A DNA stretch of 64,000 nucleotides from MVRV01 sp964646755 (GCA_964646755.1 CAZYIE010000001.1:166066-230065), one strand, 5' to 3'. Shown: positions 16,895-26,438, numbered from the stretch's first letter. The notes: generated by a model from the sequence alone, not told the origin. A program made the numbers and translations.

Positions 16895-19111
16895 TTAAAC
16901 TTCCGCCACCGGCAACTGAAAAGAAATAATCGTTCCCGTAGGGTCGTTGTCGGCAATAAGAACCTGGCCACGATGATCGGAAATAATAGAACTGACAATT
17001 GCCAAGCCCAAGCCTGTTCCGGATTTCTTTGTGGAAAAATATGGCTCAAACACTTTTCTTTTATAACTTGCGGGGACTCCCGCCCCATCGTCGGCAACTG
17101 CTACAGTAACTTTACGATGTTGTTCGTCATAACTTACTGTGATCTCAATTCTGCCCTCTTTCTTGTTTATAGCGGCAACGGCGTTATCGAGCAAATTAAT
17201 CATCACACGATTAATTTGCTCGGCATCAAGATTAAATTTCGGCAGATTTTCCGCCTGTTTATAATCAAAGATAATGTCTTTATGAGCATCCTGAAACAGG
17301 AGAACTGAATCGACAACAACAGCATTAAGATCATTGAGTGTCGGGGTTGTCACAGGCATCCGGGCATAACGCGAAAATTCATTGACCAGATTTTTCAGCA
17401 CTTCCACCTGATCAATAATGGTCTGTGTGCACTCTTTAAATACGGAACCATCTTCTCCTAATTTATCTCCGTATTTCCGCTGTAGCCTCTGGGCGGAAAG
17501 CTGAACCGGTGTAAGCGGATTCTTGATTTCATGGGCCATGCGGCGGGCAACCTCACGCCAGGCAGCAGCACGTTCAGCCTTTTGCAGTTGGGTCAAATCT
17601 TCAAACACGACAACAATACCGGAATCGTTCCCGTCATCGTCTCGAATTGTTGTTATAGTCAAAAGAATAGTAAGGGCCTTATCCTTGAACATAAGCTCAA
17701 TTTGCTTTTCTAAGGAGCTTTCATTATTTTCTTTTATTTCCTGTAAAAATTCATCCACCAGAGAAAGATGTTCCGGAATCAGCAAATTCCGGTAATTTTG
17801 CAAAAGAATTTTCTCTGTTTCAATGTCAAACATTTTTTCCGCAGCATGGTTAACGGTAGTTATAACACCATCACGGTCGGCCGAAATAATTCCCGCCGAA
17901 ACATTGCGCAAAACAGTTTCCATATATTTACGCCGCTGATCCAGGCTCACATTAGCCTGTTCCAGACCATCTTTACTCTTCTTTAAGTCCCTGGTCATTT
18001 GATTGAATGATTTAACAAGAACTCCAATTTCATCATCCGCGTCAATATCAATGTGGATATCCAGATCACCCTGAGTAATTTTATTAGTGGCCTCAGCCAG
18101 ATTTTGAATCGGCACTGTAATTCCTTTAGCCAAGGCAAGACCAAACCAGGTCGCCAGAAAGATGATCACCAGCGTCACAATAGACAAGGTAACAATATAA
18201 TTAAATTTGATGGGATTTTTCATCAGCTTGATCTGTACATATTGCTCAGAGGCTTCACCGATAATTCTCAGTTTATCCACAAATCCTATGGGAATGTTGT
18301 AGCTTACGGCAATACGGCCAATAACCTCTGTCGGAACAGCATAAGAAAATACCGGCACGACGCCGATAACGGCATCCCCTTTACTGTTTGGTTGAATAGT
18401 TGACACTTCCTTGCCTAAATAAATATCTTCCAGCATTTTAGGACTTAAAGTAACCGGAAGCAGTTCAGGATGTTCGGAATCACTAAAAACGATATTTTCT
18501 TTTTGAAAATCAAAGTAGGTTTCCACCATTCCTACTTTGTAATTTTTTTGGCGCTGATTAATTAAATTCTTCAGGTATTCCACTCTTTCGCGTTCATAGA
18601 GACGATTTTTGGTGATATCGGCGCTGATTTGACGCGCATTGAATTTAGCATGTTCCGCTGTTTGCTGATAATAGACTTGGGCGACTTCCAGTGACCGGTT
18701 TAATGCGTCACCAATCTTGATGTTAAACCAGAATTCTATGCTGTAAGTAAGAAAATTTATGGCAAACAAGAAAAGTAAAATTGTCGGTACGAGGGATAAA
18801 CTGACAAAAGCAGCGACGAGTTTTGTCCTTAATTTGGAACCGATAATACCGCGTCGGTGCTCGTAAAATAATTTAACGACGTTGCGAACAATCAAAAAAA
18901 GTAAAAGGATTATTAATATGACGTTAATACTGGTCAGACTGTAGACGAGAATATTTGTCGAAACAGGCAAATTGTCTTTGTGGGAATATTGGCTGGCAAT
19001 TAAAGTAAAAGCAACAGCCAGTAAGCCGACAACGACTATAATAATCCGTTCACGGCGCCTTTTTCTTAATTCTTTGTCATCTACGTAAGCAGTCTTTTGG
19101 TTTTTTTTCAT
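16895..19111 (-). CDS. ntrY: NtrY-like membrane sensor histidine kinase
   Basis: 738 residues. Three N-terminal membrane segments (about 22-45, 55-78 and 95-120), a periplasmic sensor region, a fourth membrane segment (about 297-318), a HAMP domain, a PAS domain (NVSAGIISADRDGVITTVNHAAEKMF), the phospho-acceptor His in REVARRMAHEIKNPLTP, and an ATPase domain with LLDNAVAAI, VADDGAGVP and GTGLGLAIV. This order is characteristic of NtrY. Its partner response regulator lies directly downstream and a DUF4390 gene directly upstream, an arrangement also seen in other proteobacterial ntrYX loci. Confidence 0.92.
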   Translation of the reverse strand: MKKNQKTAYVDDKELRKRRRERIIIVVVGLLAVAFTLIASQYSHKDNLPVSTNILVYSLTSINVILIILLLFLIVRNVVKLFYEHRRGIIGSKLRTKLVAAFVSLSLVPTILLFLFAINFLTYSIEFWFNIKIGDALNRSLEVAQVYYQQTAEHAKFNARQISADITKNRLYERERVEYLKNLINQRQKNYKVGMVETYFDFQKENIVFSDSEHPELLPVTLSPKMLEDIYLGKEVSTIQPNSKGDAVIGVVPVFSYAVPTEVIGRIAVSYNIPIGFVDKLRIIGEASEQYVQIKLMKNPIKFNYIVTLSIVTLVIIFLATWFGLALAKGITVPIQNLAEATNKITQGDLDIHIDIDADDEIGVLVKSFNQMTRDLKKSKDGLEQANVSLDQRRKYMETVLRNVSAGIISADRDGVITTVNHAAEKMFDIETEKILLQNYRNLLIPEHLSLVDEFLQEIKENNESSLEKQIELMFKDKALTILLTITTIRDDDGNDSGIVVVFEDLTQLQKAERAAAWREVARRMAHEIKNPLTPVQLSAQRLQRKYGDKLGEDGSVFKECTQTIIDQVEVLKNLVNEFSRYARMPVTTPTLNDLNAVVVDSVLLFQDAHKDIIFDYKQAENLPKFNLDAEQINRVMINLLDNAVAAINKKEGRIEITVSYDEQHRKVTVAVADDGAGVPASYKRKVFEPYFSTKKSGTGLGLAIVSSIISDHRGQVLIADNDPTGTIISFQLPVAEV

Positions 19112-19170
19112 TACCGCATCATATTGAGCAAATTAATTTCGCTTTTAATAGGGCCTTTTCTATATGTAGA

Positions 19171-19752
19171 TTAATAGGAAAATCTTTGTTTGTACCATGC
19201 AGTTTCAAAATCCCAGAAAGAAACAAATAGAAATACATACTCCATATGCAAAGGCAAACGCACCTTATCTATTTTTACTTTCATCCGCAGATAGTAATTA
19301 TTTCCGCGAACCAGTTTGTGGAGAGGCGCAATTATAATTTCACTAAAATCAGCCATTGCCTTCTGCGCGCTTTCGAAATCAGGGAAAATTACCGGCGTTT
19401 CATTTCCATTGGTAACAATGCTGAATGTTTTTTTCAGATTATCGTATTTGATAGTACGTTTAATTTCATAGCTGTTAATTCTTTTATCCCAAAAGACAGA
19501 TCTGACCTGATAAACTTCCAGTTGCAGTGTAAATACTGCAGGGACACCAGCCAGAATAGTTGACTCCATTTCGGTCTTAAAACCATTAACTAACCTGGCA
19601 TATAGAAGCACGTTATCCTTATTATTGGTAATCATAATGTCGCTTATTGTCGGCTCGATTGCCTCTCCCTGTGAGGCTGTATTCAGATAACCGAAAGCAA
19701 CAAACAAAAAGATAAAAAATAATTTCCAGTAGTAATTTTTGACTCTATCCAT
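19171..19752 (-). CDS. DUF4390 family secreted protein
   Basis: 193 residues with an N-terminal hydrophobic signal (YYWKLFFIFLFVAFGYL) and a beta-rich exported domain containing NGFKTEMESTILAGVPAVFTLQLEVYQ and the FWDKRINSYEIKRTIKYDNLKKTF stretch, which is the DUF4390 pattern. The function is unknown; it is probably periplasmic or membrane-anchored. The 59-base gap to ntrY suggests that it is the first gene of the DUF4390-ntrY-ntrX operon, and a role connected to NtrY sensing is inference from that conserved linkage. Confidence 0.82.
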   Translation of the reverse strand: MDRVKNYYWKLFFIFLFVAFGYLNTASQGEAIEPTISDIMITNNKDNVLLYARLVNGFKTEMESTILAGVPAVFTLQLEVYQVRSVFWDKRINSYEIKRTIKYDNLKKTFSIVTNGNETPVIFPDFESAQKAMADFSEIIIAPLHKLVRGNNYYLRMKVKIDKVRLPLHMEYVFLFVSFWDFETAWYKQRFSY

Positions 19753-19841
19753 ATAAACCTGTTTTCATAGTGAATAGGCAGAATATTTAGTTAATGAGGT
19801 ATACTAGGTAACCTGGGAATAAAAATCAAGGCTAATTTGGA

Positions 19842-20774
19842 TTAAACCGAAATGGCATCAAGAATGCGAAAAGAGGGAATCTTAAAGGAAGGAGTTTTTT
19901 GAATATTTACTTCTTTATCAAAACAATTGACAATTTCCCAGCAGTCCGCCTTTAACATCAGCTCTTTTAGTAAAAGATTGTTTAATCGGTGTCCGGATTT
20001 GTAAGCCACAAAATGTCCGATAATCGGCATCCCCAGCAAAAACAGATCTCCAATAGCATCTAGTATTTTATGCCGGACAAATTCGTCAGTATAGCGCAGT
20101 CCTTCCTTATTGATTATTTTCTGATCATCAAGGACAATAGCATTTTTCAGAGAACCACCAAGGGCTAAACCTTTTGCCTGCATATATTCAACTTCATTTA
20201 AGAATCCGAATGTCCGGGCTGAACAAATGTCCTTTTCGTATTTTTCATCGGAAAAAATCATACTATAAGATTGCCTGCCAATAGCAATATGCTTAAAATC
20301 TATTTCATAAGAAATCTTAAACTCATCAGCGGGCAGCAAAATAGCATTGCTGTCTCCTGCCTTTACGGAAACAGGTTTTTTAATCACTAAAAGTTTTTTG
20401 GTTTTTCCCTGGATATGCGTACCTACGTCTTTGAGCATGTTTACAAAAGGCAGAGCACTCCCATCCATAATAGGAACTTCAAAGGAATCCAGCTCCACAA
20501 CCGCATTATCAACTCCCATGCCGCTAAAAGCAGAGAGTAGATGTTCTACAGTAGCAACAGTGACTCCATCGGTCCCCAGAGAGGTTGCCAGAGTTGTATC
20601 AGAGACATTATCAAACGTTGCCGGAATCGAACGGGCATCAGGTAAATCTTTGCGGACAAACACAATACCAGTATCCACAGCCGCCGGCTTAATTTGCATA
20701 TTTACTTTCCGACCAGTGTGCAAACCGATACTGGAACAAATTATTTCTTTTTTCAAAGTCCGCTGTAAATGCAT
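19842..20774 (-). CDS. lpxC: UDP-3-O-acyl-N-acetylglucosamine deacetylase
   Basis: Zn-dependent first committed step of lipid A synthesis. The 310-residue product has SIGLHTGRKV near the start, VEHLLSAFSGMGVDNAVVELD (first zinc His), IMDGSALPFV, CSARTFGF, and VRHKILDAIGDLFLLG with the second zinc His and Asp, plus GHFVAYKSGH near the end. I start at the ATG at 20774 (MHLQRTL) because the family begins there; an in-frame TTG seven codons earlier is less likely. It establishes a Gram-negative outer membrane for the host. Confidence 0.96.
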   Translation of the reverse strand: MHLQRTLKKEIICSSIGLHTGRKVNMQIKPAAVDTGIVFVRKDLPDARSIPATFDNVSDTTLATSLGTDGVTVATVEHLLSAFSGMGVDNAVVELDSFEVPIMDGSALPFVNMLKDVGTHIQGKTKKLLVIKKPVSVKAGDSNAILLPADEFKISYEIDFKHIAIGRQSYSMIFSDEKYEKDICSARTFGFLNEVEYMQAKGLALGGSLKNAIVLDDQKIINKEGLRYTDEFVRHKILDAIGDLFLLGMPIIGHFVAYKSGHRLNNLLLKELMLKADCWEIVNCFDKEVNIQKTPSFKIPSFRILDAISV

Positions 20775-20916
20775 GATGTTATACCAATTCAACAATTTTC
20801 AGCTTATACAGCAATAACCGTACCATAACCAATAATATTCTCTACAAAATCAAGTTGTTATAATTACACCTCAATTACATTGTCATTAACGACATTTGAT
20901 GAGAACATTTGATTTC

Positions 20917-20935
20917 TGTGGTACAAAATACCACA
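20917..20935. promoter_or_regulatory. Perfect 7-bp inverted repeat upstream of lpxC
   Basis: TGTGGTA - CAAAA - TACCACA. It lies 140 bases upstream of the lpxC start and 73 bases after the stop of the dehydrogenase gene at 21008. There is no T run, so a terminator is unlikely; it could be an operator. No second copy was found nearby. Confidence 0.35.
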
Positions 20936-21007
20936 ACATGTTTTGAGGAAACGATATTTTGTGGCTAAGAGGCGGATTGCACCTACAACGTTTCCGTTTT
21001 TTTATTG

Positions 21008-21922
21008 TTACTTCCCGGCAATTTTAGGGTTAAGGAATGACGGCTCCAAAAATTCCGGATTCGGATACGTATAGAACCCTTTCCCGCTTTTCACTCCTAA
21101 TTCTCCCCGCTTAATCATTTGCAAAAGCGCGTCCGGGGGAAAATCTTTCGGATCTTTAGAATCATTATAATAGGACATTTCGATGTCATAAACAACGTCC
21201 AGCCCTACTTTATCCATAAGCGCAAAAGGTCCCTCCTTCATTTTAGTGAAGATGCACCAGCCGCGGTCGGCATCGCGAAAATCAACAAATCCATTGCCCC
21301 ACGTATAAAGAACCTGCCGTTTAATAGCCCGCCACACATTGTTGAAGCAGAAACCAAGAATTTCTTTATTAACTTTCAGCGGCACACAACCGAGAGATAT
21401 GATCCAATCATATCCCGCTTGCATAACTTCGGGAGCAGTCTTTGTGCCGCCCAAGATATCCACCATGTTAACGCCTTGCAGTGGAAAATAAAAATGAATG
21501 TTCAGACATTTTTCCGGCCGGCCGCTGCTGACTTCCATCTTGGAAATTGGCAGTGACGAGCTATTGGAAGCCAAAATTGCCCCGGCAGGACTTTTTTTGC
21601 CCAGATCAGCAAATACTTTGTTTTTTAATTCGATGTTCTCCGGAACCGCTTCAATAACCAGATCAGCATTCTTCACAGCTTCGCCTAAATCAGTTAGCTG
21701 CAAAACCGCATCACGGCATATTTCCCAGCGATCCCAAGGAATTAAAGGAGTCACTTCTTTCGCTTTTAAATCTGACTGAAGCTTGTTATAGGTTGCCACA
21801 AATGCGTTCGGAATTGGATCGTAGGCGGTCACTGTATAGCCCGCGTTTGCCGCCAGCATTGCTATTTGGACTCCCAAGATACCAGTGCCTACTAATGTGA
21901 CATTTTCAATTTTTTTTGCCAT
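21008..21922 (-). CDS. 3-hydroxyacyl-CoA dehydrogenase
   Basis: NAD-dependent enzyme that interconverts 3-hydroxyacyl-CoA and 3-oxoacyl-CoA in beta-oxidation or butyrate/crotonyl-CoA metabolism. The 304-residue product has the Rossmann motif VGTGILGVQIA (about residue 11), DLVIEAVPENIELK with the catalytic-region Glu, SNSSSLPIS, and IHFYFPLQGVNMVDI (catalytic His near 142). The C-terminal helical domain has the usual KSGKGFYTYPNP end. GGAGGAGCAA precedes the ATG. It lies upstream of lpxC and 15 bases after queH on the same strand, so it may share a transcript with queH. Confidence 0.92.
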   Translation of the reverse strand: MAKKIENVTLVGTGILGVQIAMLAANAGYTVTAYDPIPNAFVATYNKLQSDLKAKEVTPLIPWDRWEICRDAVLQLTDLGEAVKNADLVIEAVPENIELKNKVFADLGKKSPAGAILASNSSSLPISKMEVSSGRPEKCLNIHFYFPLQGVNMVDILGGTKTAPEVMQAGYDWIISLGCVPLKVNKEILGFCFNNVWRAIKRQVLYTWGNGFVDFRDADRGWCIFTKMKEGPFALMDKVGLDVVYDIEMSYYNDSKDPKDFPPDALLQMIKRGELGVKSGKGFYTYPNPEFLEPSFLNPKIAGK

Positions 21923-21937
21923 GATTGCTCCTCCTGA

Positions 21938-22465
21938 TTATTTATAAAAGCGTTCCTTTTCACTGTAAATACAGCCACAATATGGCTGGCGATACATCTC
22001 TAATTCCCGGGAAATTCTTACACCTTCGGCCCAACCAGCACGAAAATCCTGATAAAAGAAAGGAACCCCCAGTTGCCTGCTTACGTGTTCACCTATTTCC
22101 CTAATGAGATCATGCTTCTGGTATTTACTATAAAGCAATGTTGTCGTAAAGCCATCATATTTATCAACCAGAGCTGATTCGGCCGTATATTTCAAACGAT
22201 CCAGCAAACAATATTCACAGCGATCATTTTCTTTGAAAACTATTTGGCGTAGAAATTCTTCCAGAGGATAACCATCGGGACAAACAATATTTAATAACGC
22301 CTTAGTGGCATAATCATTTAAAGTTTGCAGACGTCTTCGATATTCCTGATAAGGATGGATATTGGGATTATAAAATAAACCGTCAACTTCATGCCCTTGA
22401 ATTCTCAATTCCTTCAAGGGATAGATCGTGCAGGGCCCGCAGCAGATATGCATTAAGAGTTTCAT
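21938..22465 (-). CDS. queH: Epoxyqueuosine reductase QueH
   Basis: Last step of queuosine tRNA modification, in the DUF208 (QueH) form that replaces QueG. The 175-residue product shows HICCGPCTIYPL at residues 7-18, DRCEYCLLDRL near 84, TTTLLYSKYQKHD near 108, and RQPYCGCIYSE near 158. These cysteines (CCxxC, CxxC, CxC) bind the Fe-S cluster and the extra iron known in QueH. The length and order fit the family fully. Confidence 0.95.
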   Translation of the reverse strand: MKLLMHICCGPCTIYPLKELRIQGHEVDGLFYNPNIHPYQEYRRRLQTLNDYATKALLNIVCPDGYPLEEFLRQIVFKENDRCEYCLLDRLKYTAESALVDKYDGFTTTLLYSKYQKHDLIREIGEHVSRQLGVPFFYQDFRAGWAEGVRISRELEMYRQPYCGCIYSEKERFYK

Positions 22466-22506
22466 GTTTTTATCTCTCAGCCGAAGAAACCTGATTACAG
22501 CAATTT

Positions 22507-23532
22507 TTAAAAAAGATCTTTCTGGTCAGTAGCTTTTAGCCCGAAATGTTCGTAAGCTTTAGCGCAAGCCATCCTTCCTCTTGCGGTTCTTTGCAGATAT
22601 CCTTCCTGAATCAAATATGGTTCATAAACATCTTCTATGGTAGTCCTCTCTTCGCCGATTGCTGCCGACAGACTCTCCACGCCCACGGGGCCACCATTAA
22701 ATTTTTCAATCAGTGCCAATAGCAGTTTCCGATCCATTTGATCAAACCCTTTATGGTCAACCTCAAATGCATCCAGCGCAGTCCTGGCAATTTCCCCATC
22801 GATCGTTCCGTCGAATTTAACTTCGGCATAATCACGAACGCGTTTCAGCAGACGGTTGGCAATCCTGGGTGTTCCTCGGGCACGCCTTGCCAGTTCCTGA
22901 GCTCCGGAATCGTTGAGCTTGACTCCTAAAATAGAAGCAGATCTTTTAATGATTATAGAAAGTTCCTGCGGTGTATAAAATTCTAAACGAAAATGCATAC
23001 CAAAACGGTCGCGCAAAGGTGATGTGAGCGATCCGGCGCGCGTCGTAGCACCAACAAGAGTAAATTTGGGTATCTCCAGCTTCATTGATCGGGCCGACGG
23101 CCCCTGACCGATTAAAATATCAATATGGTAGTCTTCCATAGCCGGATATAAAATCTCTTCCACCACATGGGACAGGCGGTGAATTTCATCAATAAAAAGA
23201 ACCTCATGTTCGTGCATGTTTGTTAAAATAGCCGCCAGATCACCCGGTCTTTCAATGACCGGCCCGGAGGTAACCTTGACATCAACACCCATTTCCTTGG
23301 CAATAATGTACGCCAAAGTTGTTTTCCCTAAGCCCGGCGGGCCATACAAAAGAACATGGTCGAGTGCTTCGCACCTCTTTCGGGCGGCTTCAATGAAAAT
23401 TGCTAAATTGCTTTTAACCTTTTCCTGGCCGATATAATCAGCTAATTTTGCCGGTCGGAGCGTCACTTCCAGGCCTGATTCATCCTCCTCACAGAGAGGA
23501 CTTATCAGAGGATTTTTAATATTTGCATCCAT
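22507..23532 (-). CDS. ruvB: Holliday junction branch migration ATPase RuvB
   Basis: AAA+ motor of the RuvABC resolvasome, 341 residues. Landmarks: LRPAKLADYIGQEKVK (residues 26-41), Walker A YGPPGLGKTTLA, Walker B LFIDEIHRL, sensor ATTRAGSLTSPLRDRFG, and the C-terminal winged-helix with IEDVYEPYLIQEGYLQRTARGR. It is the last of the ruvC-ruvA-ruvB run on the minus strand; 28 bases separate it from ruvA. Confidence 0.98.
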   Translation of the reverse strand: MDANIKNPLISPLCEEDESGLEVTLRPAKLADYIGQEKVKSNLAIFIEAARKRCEALDHVLLYGPPGLGKTTLAYIIAKEMGVDVKVTSGPVIERPGDLAAILTNMHEHEVLFIDEIHRLSHVVEEILYPAMEDYHIDILIGQGPSARSMKLEIPKFTLVGATTRAGSLTSPLRDRFGMHFRLEFYTPQELSIIIKRSASILGVKLNDSGAQELARRARGTPRIANRLLKRVRDYAEVKFDGTIDGEIARTALDAFEVDHKGFDQMDRKLLLALIEKFNGGPVGVESLSAAIGEERTTIEDVYEPYLIQEGYLQRTARGRMACAKAYEHFGLKATDQKDLF

Positions 23533-23560
23533 AAATTACCTGCCTACATGAAAATAAAAA

Positions 23561-24169
23561 TCAGCCTGCAATAATTTTCAAGGTCTTTTTCAAAAGCTCA
23601 TCCAGCGTCAATTCTTCTTTTGATACCTGCATGACCTTATCTACAGCATCTTTTGCCGTAATGTTTTTATAACCTAAATTGACCAAAGCGGAAAGCACAT
23701 CTTCTTTAATCATTTCAACGGCTTTTTGCATATCATCGGCGGCGGGTATCTGCTCGCGCATCATTTTCTTGATAACTTTTTCTTTGAGTTCCAGAATCAA
23801 GCGCTCGGCCATTTTCCTGCCGACTCCGGGAATGCTGACCAGTTTTCCCACATCGCTTCCGGATATGGCTTGCAGCAGCTCATTAACTGTAATGCCGGAG
23901 ATAATATTCATGGCGATCTTTGGCCCGATACCGCTCACCGAAATCATCAATTGGAAGAGATCGCGTTCCTGTATTGTGTAGAAACCAAATAGATTGATGG
24001 CATCTTGTTTTACATGAGTGTGGACATGCAATGTCACGGGCGCACCGGCCTCCGGTAGCTCATAAAAAGTAGTCAGAGGAATAAAAATGCGGTAGCCAAC
24101 GCCATTGGCATCGACGACAACACTGGAGATTCCTTTATAGGCAATTTTGCCGCAAATGAGAGCAATCAT
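23561..24169 (-). CDS. ruvA: Holliday junction DNA helicase subunit RuvA
   Basis: 202-residue tetrameric junction-binding protein. It starts with the OB-fold (MIALICGKIAYKGISSVVVDANGVGYRIFIP), then two helix-hairpin-helix motifs (VSGIGPKIAMNIISG and IPGVGRKMAERLILELKEK), then the flexible linker and C-terminal RuvB-binding domain (KEDVLSALVNLGYK). Its ATG overlaps the ruvC stop (TGATG), indicating translational coupling. Confidence 0.97.
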   Translation of the reverse strand: MIALICGKIAYKGISSVVVDANGVGYRIFIPLTTFYELPEAGAPVTLHVHTHVKQDAINLFGFYTIQERDLFQLMISVSGIGPKIAMNIISGITVNELLQAISGSDVGKLVSIPGVGRKMAERLILELKEKVIKKMMREQIPAADDMQKAVEMIKEDVLSALVNLGYKNITAKDAVDKVMQVSKEELTLDELLKKTLKIIAG

Positions 24170-24648
24170 CAGATGGGCTGCTCCTTTTGGAAATTGGCAT
24201 GACAGACGGCAACAGCAAGAGCATCGGCGGCATCGGCAGGCGGGAGAGAGGAAAGCTTTAAAATAGCCTTAACCATAATTTGCACCTGTCGTTTTTCCGC
24301 TCGCCCATAACCAACAACGGCCTGCTTAACTTCCAGTGGCGAATATTCAAAAACCGGAATACCGAGATTGGCTCCGGTAAAAATCGTAAGCCCTCGAACC
24401 TCGGCCTGTTTAATTAAACTGCTGACGTTCTTTCCGTAAAAGATATTTTCTACCGCGATAGCGTCAGGGGTTGTCTCTGTAATCACTGCGGACAACTGCT
24501 GGTAAATGGAAATTAACACCTCTGATAAAAGCGAACTCTTGTGCGGTTTGACCTCACCATGAAGGACATGTCGCAAATAGTTGCCCTCTTTTTCAATCAC
24601 CCCATAACCGGTAACATGGCTACCGGGATCAATTCCAAAAATGCGCAA
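24169..24648 (-). CDS. ruvC: Crossover junction endodeoxyribonuclease RuvC
   Basis: 159-residue RNase H-fold resolvase that cuts Holliday junctions. The catalytic acids are visible: Asp in FGIDPGSHVTGYG (residue 6), Glu in IAVENIFYGKN (about 67), and the Asp pair in LPPADAADALAVAVCHA (about 139-142). It lies 28 bases after yebC on the same strand, and yebC-ruvC-ruvA-ruvB is a common arrangement. Confidence 0.97.
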   Translation of the reverse strand: MRIFGIDPGSHVTGYGVIEKEGNYLRHVLHGEVKPHKSSLLSEVLISIYQQLSAVITETTPDAIAVENIFYGKNVSSLIKQAEVRGLTIFTGANLGIPVFEYSPLEVKQAVVGYGRAEKRQVQIMVKAILKLSSLPPADAADALAVAVCHANFQKEQPI

Positions 24649-24676
24649 TTTTTATTCCACTTTAAATGGTTATCCG

Positions 24677-25429
24677 TTAGGTACTTAGTTTTTCCATTAC
24701 ATCATCATCGATGTCAAAATTGGCGTAAACATTTTGCACATCGTCATTATCTTCGAGCTTTTCCATTAGTTTCAGCATTTGCTCCGCCTTAGCTAATTCC
24801 AGTTTAACCGTATTGGACGGATTCATTCCGATCCGGGCTTCCAGATGTTTTATGTTATTGGCATCAATCACTTTTTTCACTGCTTCAAAAGAGGAAGGGT
24901 CGGTAATTACTTCGAATTCATTGCCTTCGCTTACAACATCTTCCGCACCGGCATCGAGTGCCAGTTCCATCAGAGCATCTTCATTAATAGCATTTTTATC
25001 GATAACGATGCTGCCCTTTTTCGAAAAAATCCACGACACACAACCATTTTCACCAAGGTTACCGCCATGTTTGGATAAAATGTGGCGAATCTCAGCAACT
25101 GTTCTGTTTTTATTATCCGTCATTACTTCCACCAGAACGGCAACTCCGGCCGGACCATAGCCTTCATAAGTAATTTCTTCGAAATTTGCAGCGCCTTCAC
25201 CGCCGCCGAGACCTTTCTTAATTGCCCGGTCAATATTGTCTTTAGGCATATTTTCTTCTTTGGCAGCCATAACCGCCTGCCGCAGACGGGAGTTTCCTTC
25301 AACATCGCCACCGCCGAGCCTTGCTGCCAGAGTTATTTCCTTGATAATTTTGGTAAATATTTTACCGCGTTTGGCATCGATAGCACCTTTCTTTCTTTTT
25401 ATAGTGCTCCACTTGGAATGGCCGGACAT
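24677..25429 (-). CDS. yebC: YebC/PmpR family DNA-binding or translation-related protein
   Basis: 250 residues starting with the family signature MSGHSKWSTIKRKKGAIDAKRGKIFTK, then LAARLGGGDVEGNSRLR, MPKDNIDRAIKKGLG, EEITYEGYGPAGVAVLVEVMTDNKNRT and GNLGENGCVSW. The family was described as a transcriptional regulator; in some bacteria members help ribosomes through proline stretches. It is the first gene of the yebC-ruvCAB unit, with AGGAGA before the ATG. Confidence 0.96.
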   Translation of the reverse strand: MSGHSKWSTIKRKKGAIDAKRGKIFTKIIKEITLAARLGGGDVEGNSRLRQAVMAAKEENMPKDNIDRAIKKGLGGGEGAANFEEITYEGYGPAGVAVLVEVMTDNKNRTVAEIRHILSKHGGNLGENGCVSWIFSKKGSIVIDKNAINEDALMELALDAGAEDVVSEGNEFEVITDPSSFEAVKKVIDANNIKHLEARIGMNPSNTVKLELAKAEQMLKLMEKLEDNDDVQNVYANFDIDDDVMEKLST

Positions 25430-25605
25430 ATAATTTCTCCTGAAATGGTTTTTGGGCGTTTTTGCCTAATAACACAAGGCAATAAGCTTGTAAAGTTAAT
25501 TACATCTGGTTAGTATCAGGGATGTCCCCTCTCTCCGATAAATTTTTTGACAATTGTCTTCAATTTAAGTATTTTTTACAAAATCAAAACCCAGGAGTCA
25601 GATTA

Positions 25606-26025
25606 ATGAAATCTTATCGTGAAGAACTTTTGTTTAACATTCCCAGCCGCCGGGGTTTCGTTAACATCACCCACATGGTAAAAGATTGCTTAAAGAAAAG
25701 CGGCGTTCAGGAAGGGATGGCGCTGGTGAACGCGATGCATATAACGGCGTCTGTCTTCATTAACGATGATGAATCCGGGCTTCATCAGGACTATGAAAAA
25801 TGGTTGGAAAGGCTAGCTCCCCATGAGCCGACGTCTCAATATCTACATAATCGAACGGGAGAAGATAACGGCGACGCTCATTTAAAAAGGCAAGTGATGG
25901 GGCGGGAAGTAGTTGTGGCGATTACAAATGGGAAACTCGATTTCGGGCCATGGGAACAGATATTCTATGGTGAATTCGATGGAAGAAGAAGGAAACGGGT
26001 GCTGGTAAAAATTATTGGTGAATAA
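25606..26025 (+). CDS. Secondary thiamine-phosphate synthase / YjbQ family protein
   Basis: 139 residues of the UPF0047/YjbQ family: MVKDCLKKSGVQEGMALVNAMHITASVFINDDESGLHQD and YLHNRTGEDNGDAHLKRQVMG, ending WEQIFYGEFDGRRRKRVLVKIIG. The conserved His residues (MHITAS, GLHQDY, DAHLKR) form the putative metal site. Some members have weak thiamine-phosphate synthase activity; the physiological role is not settled. I start at 25606, which has CCAGGAGTCAG before it; an in-frame ATG 28 codons earlier lacks a ribosome site and would add a non-family extension. Confidence 0.88.
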   Translation: MKSYREELLFNIPSRRGFVNITHMVKDCLKKSGVQEGMALVNAMHITASVFINDDESGLHQDYEKWLERLAPHEPTSQYLHNRTGEDNGDAHLKRQVMGREVVVAITNGKLDFGPWEQIFYGEFDGRRRKRVLVKIIGE

Positions 26026-26052
26026 ATGTATATTTAGGCTCCAAATGAAATT

Positions 26053-26087
26053 AAAGGCCCGCAATTTATTTTAAATTGCAAGCCTTT
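26053..26087. terminator. Bidirectional intrinsic terminator
   Basis: Stem AAAGGC-cc-GCAATTTA with TAAATTGC-aa-GCCTTT around TTT, followed on + by a T-rich run and bounded by A on the other side. It lies between the convergent stops of the YjbQ gene and the dehydrogenase fragment. Confidence 0.8.
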
Positions 26088-26112
26088 TTTCTTTTTTGCT
26101 CGCTATGCCCTA

Positions 26113-26424
26113 CTACTTCTTTTTGCTGTAATCGTACCAGCCTTTCCCGGTTTTCTGGCCGAATTCTCCCTTGGAATAGTGCTCAACAACACTCGGAGGA
26201 GGCAACTTGGTTGTATCGCCGGTTTTTCGAAATGTTTCCATGTTAATAGTGTAAGTCAGATCGATGCCTGTAAGATCCATCAACTGAAACGGACCGATCG
26301 GATGACCTGCGCCATATACACACGCCTTATCGATGTCTTCAGCGGAGGCAATGCCCATCTCCAGCATCCAGAGTGCTTCATTGGAGATAACACGGAAGAT
26401 CCGGTTGAGGAGAAATCCATCCAC
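26113..26424 (-). pseudogene. C-terminal fragment of a 3-hydroxyacyl-CoA dehydrogenase
   Basis: About 103 residues that correspond only to the helical C-terminal domain: VDGFLLNRIFRVISNEALWMLEMG, ACVYGAGHPIGPFQLMDLTGIDL, then FGQKTGKGWYDYSKKK. The Rossmann domain and catalytic His are missing. Reading upstream in the same frame gives IISQKE and then a stop that lies at the end of hypB, so the 5' part was lost, with hypB now abutting it. A GTG could start the fragment by coupling to hypB, but without the cofactor domain it cannot be a working dehydrogenase. Confidence 0.75.
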
Positions 26425-26438
26425 TTCCTTCTGTGAGA

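Noticed and set aside
20917..20935. Perfect 7-bp inverted repeat as a terminator for the dehydrogenase gene
   Set aside because: No T run on either strand and low GC; kept only as a possible operator.
26113..26424. Fragment as a functional short dehydrogenase
   Set aside because: It lacks the NAD-binding domain and catalytic His; no separate ribosome site.
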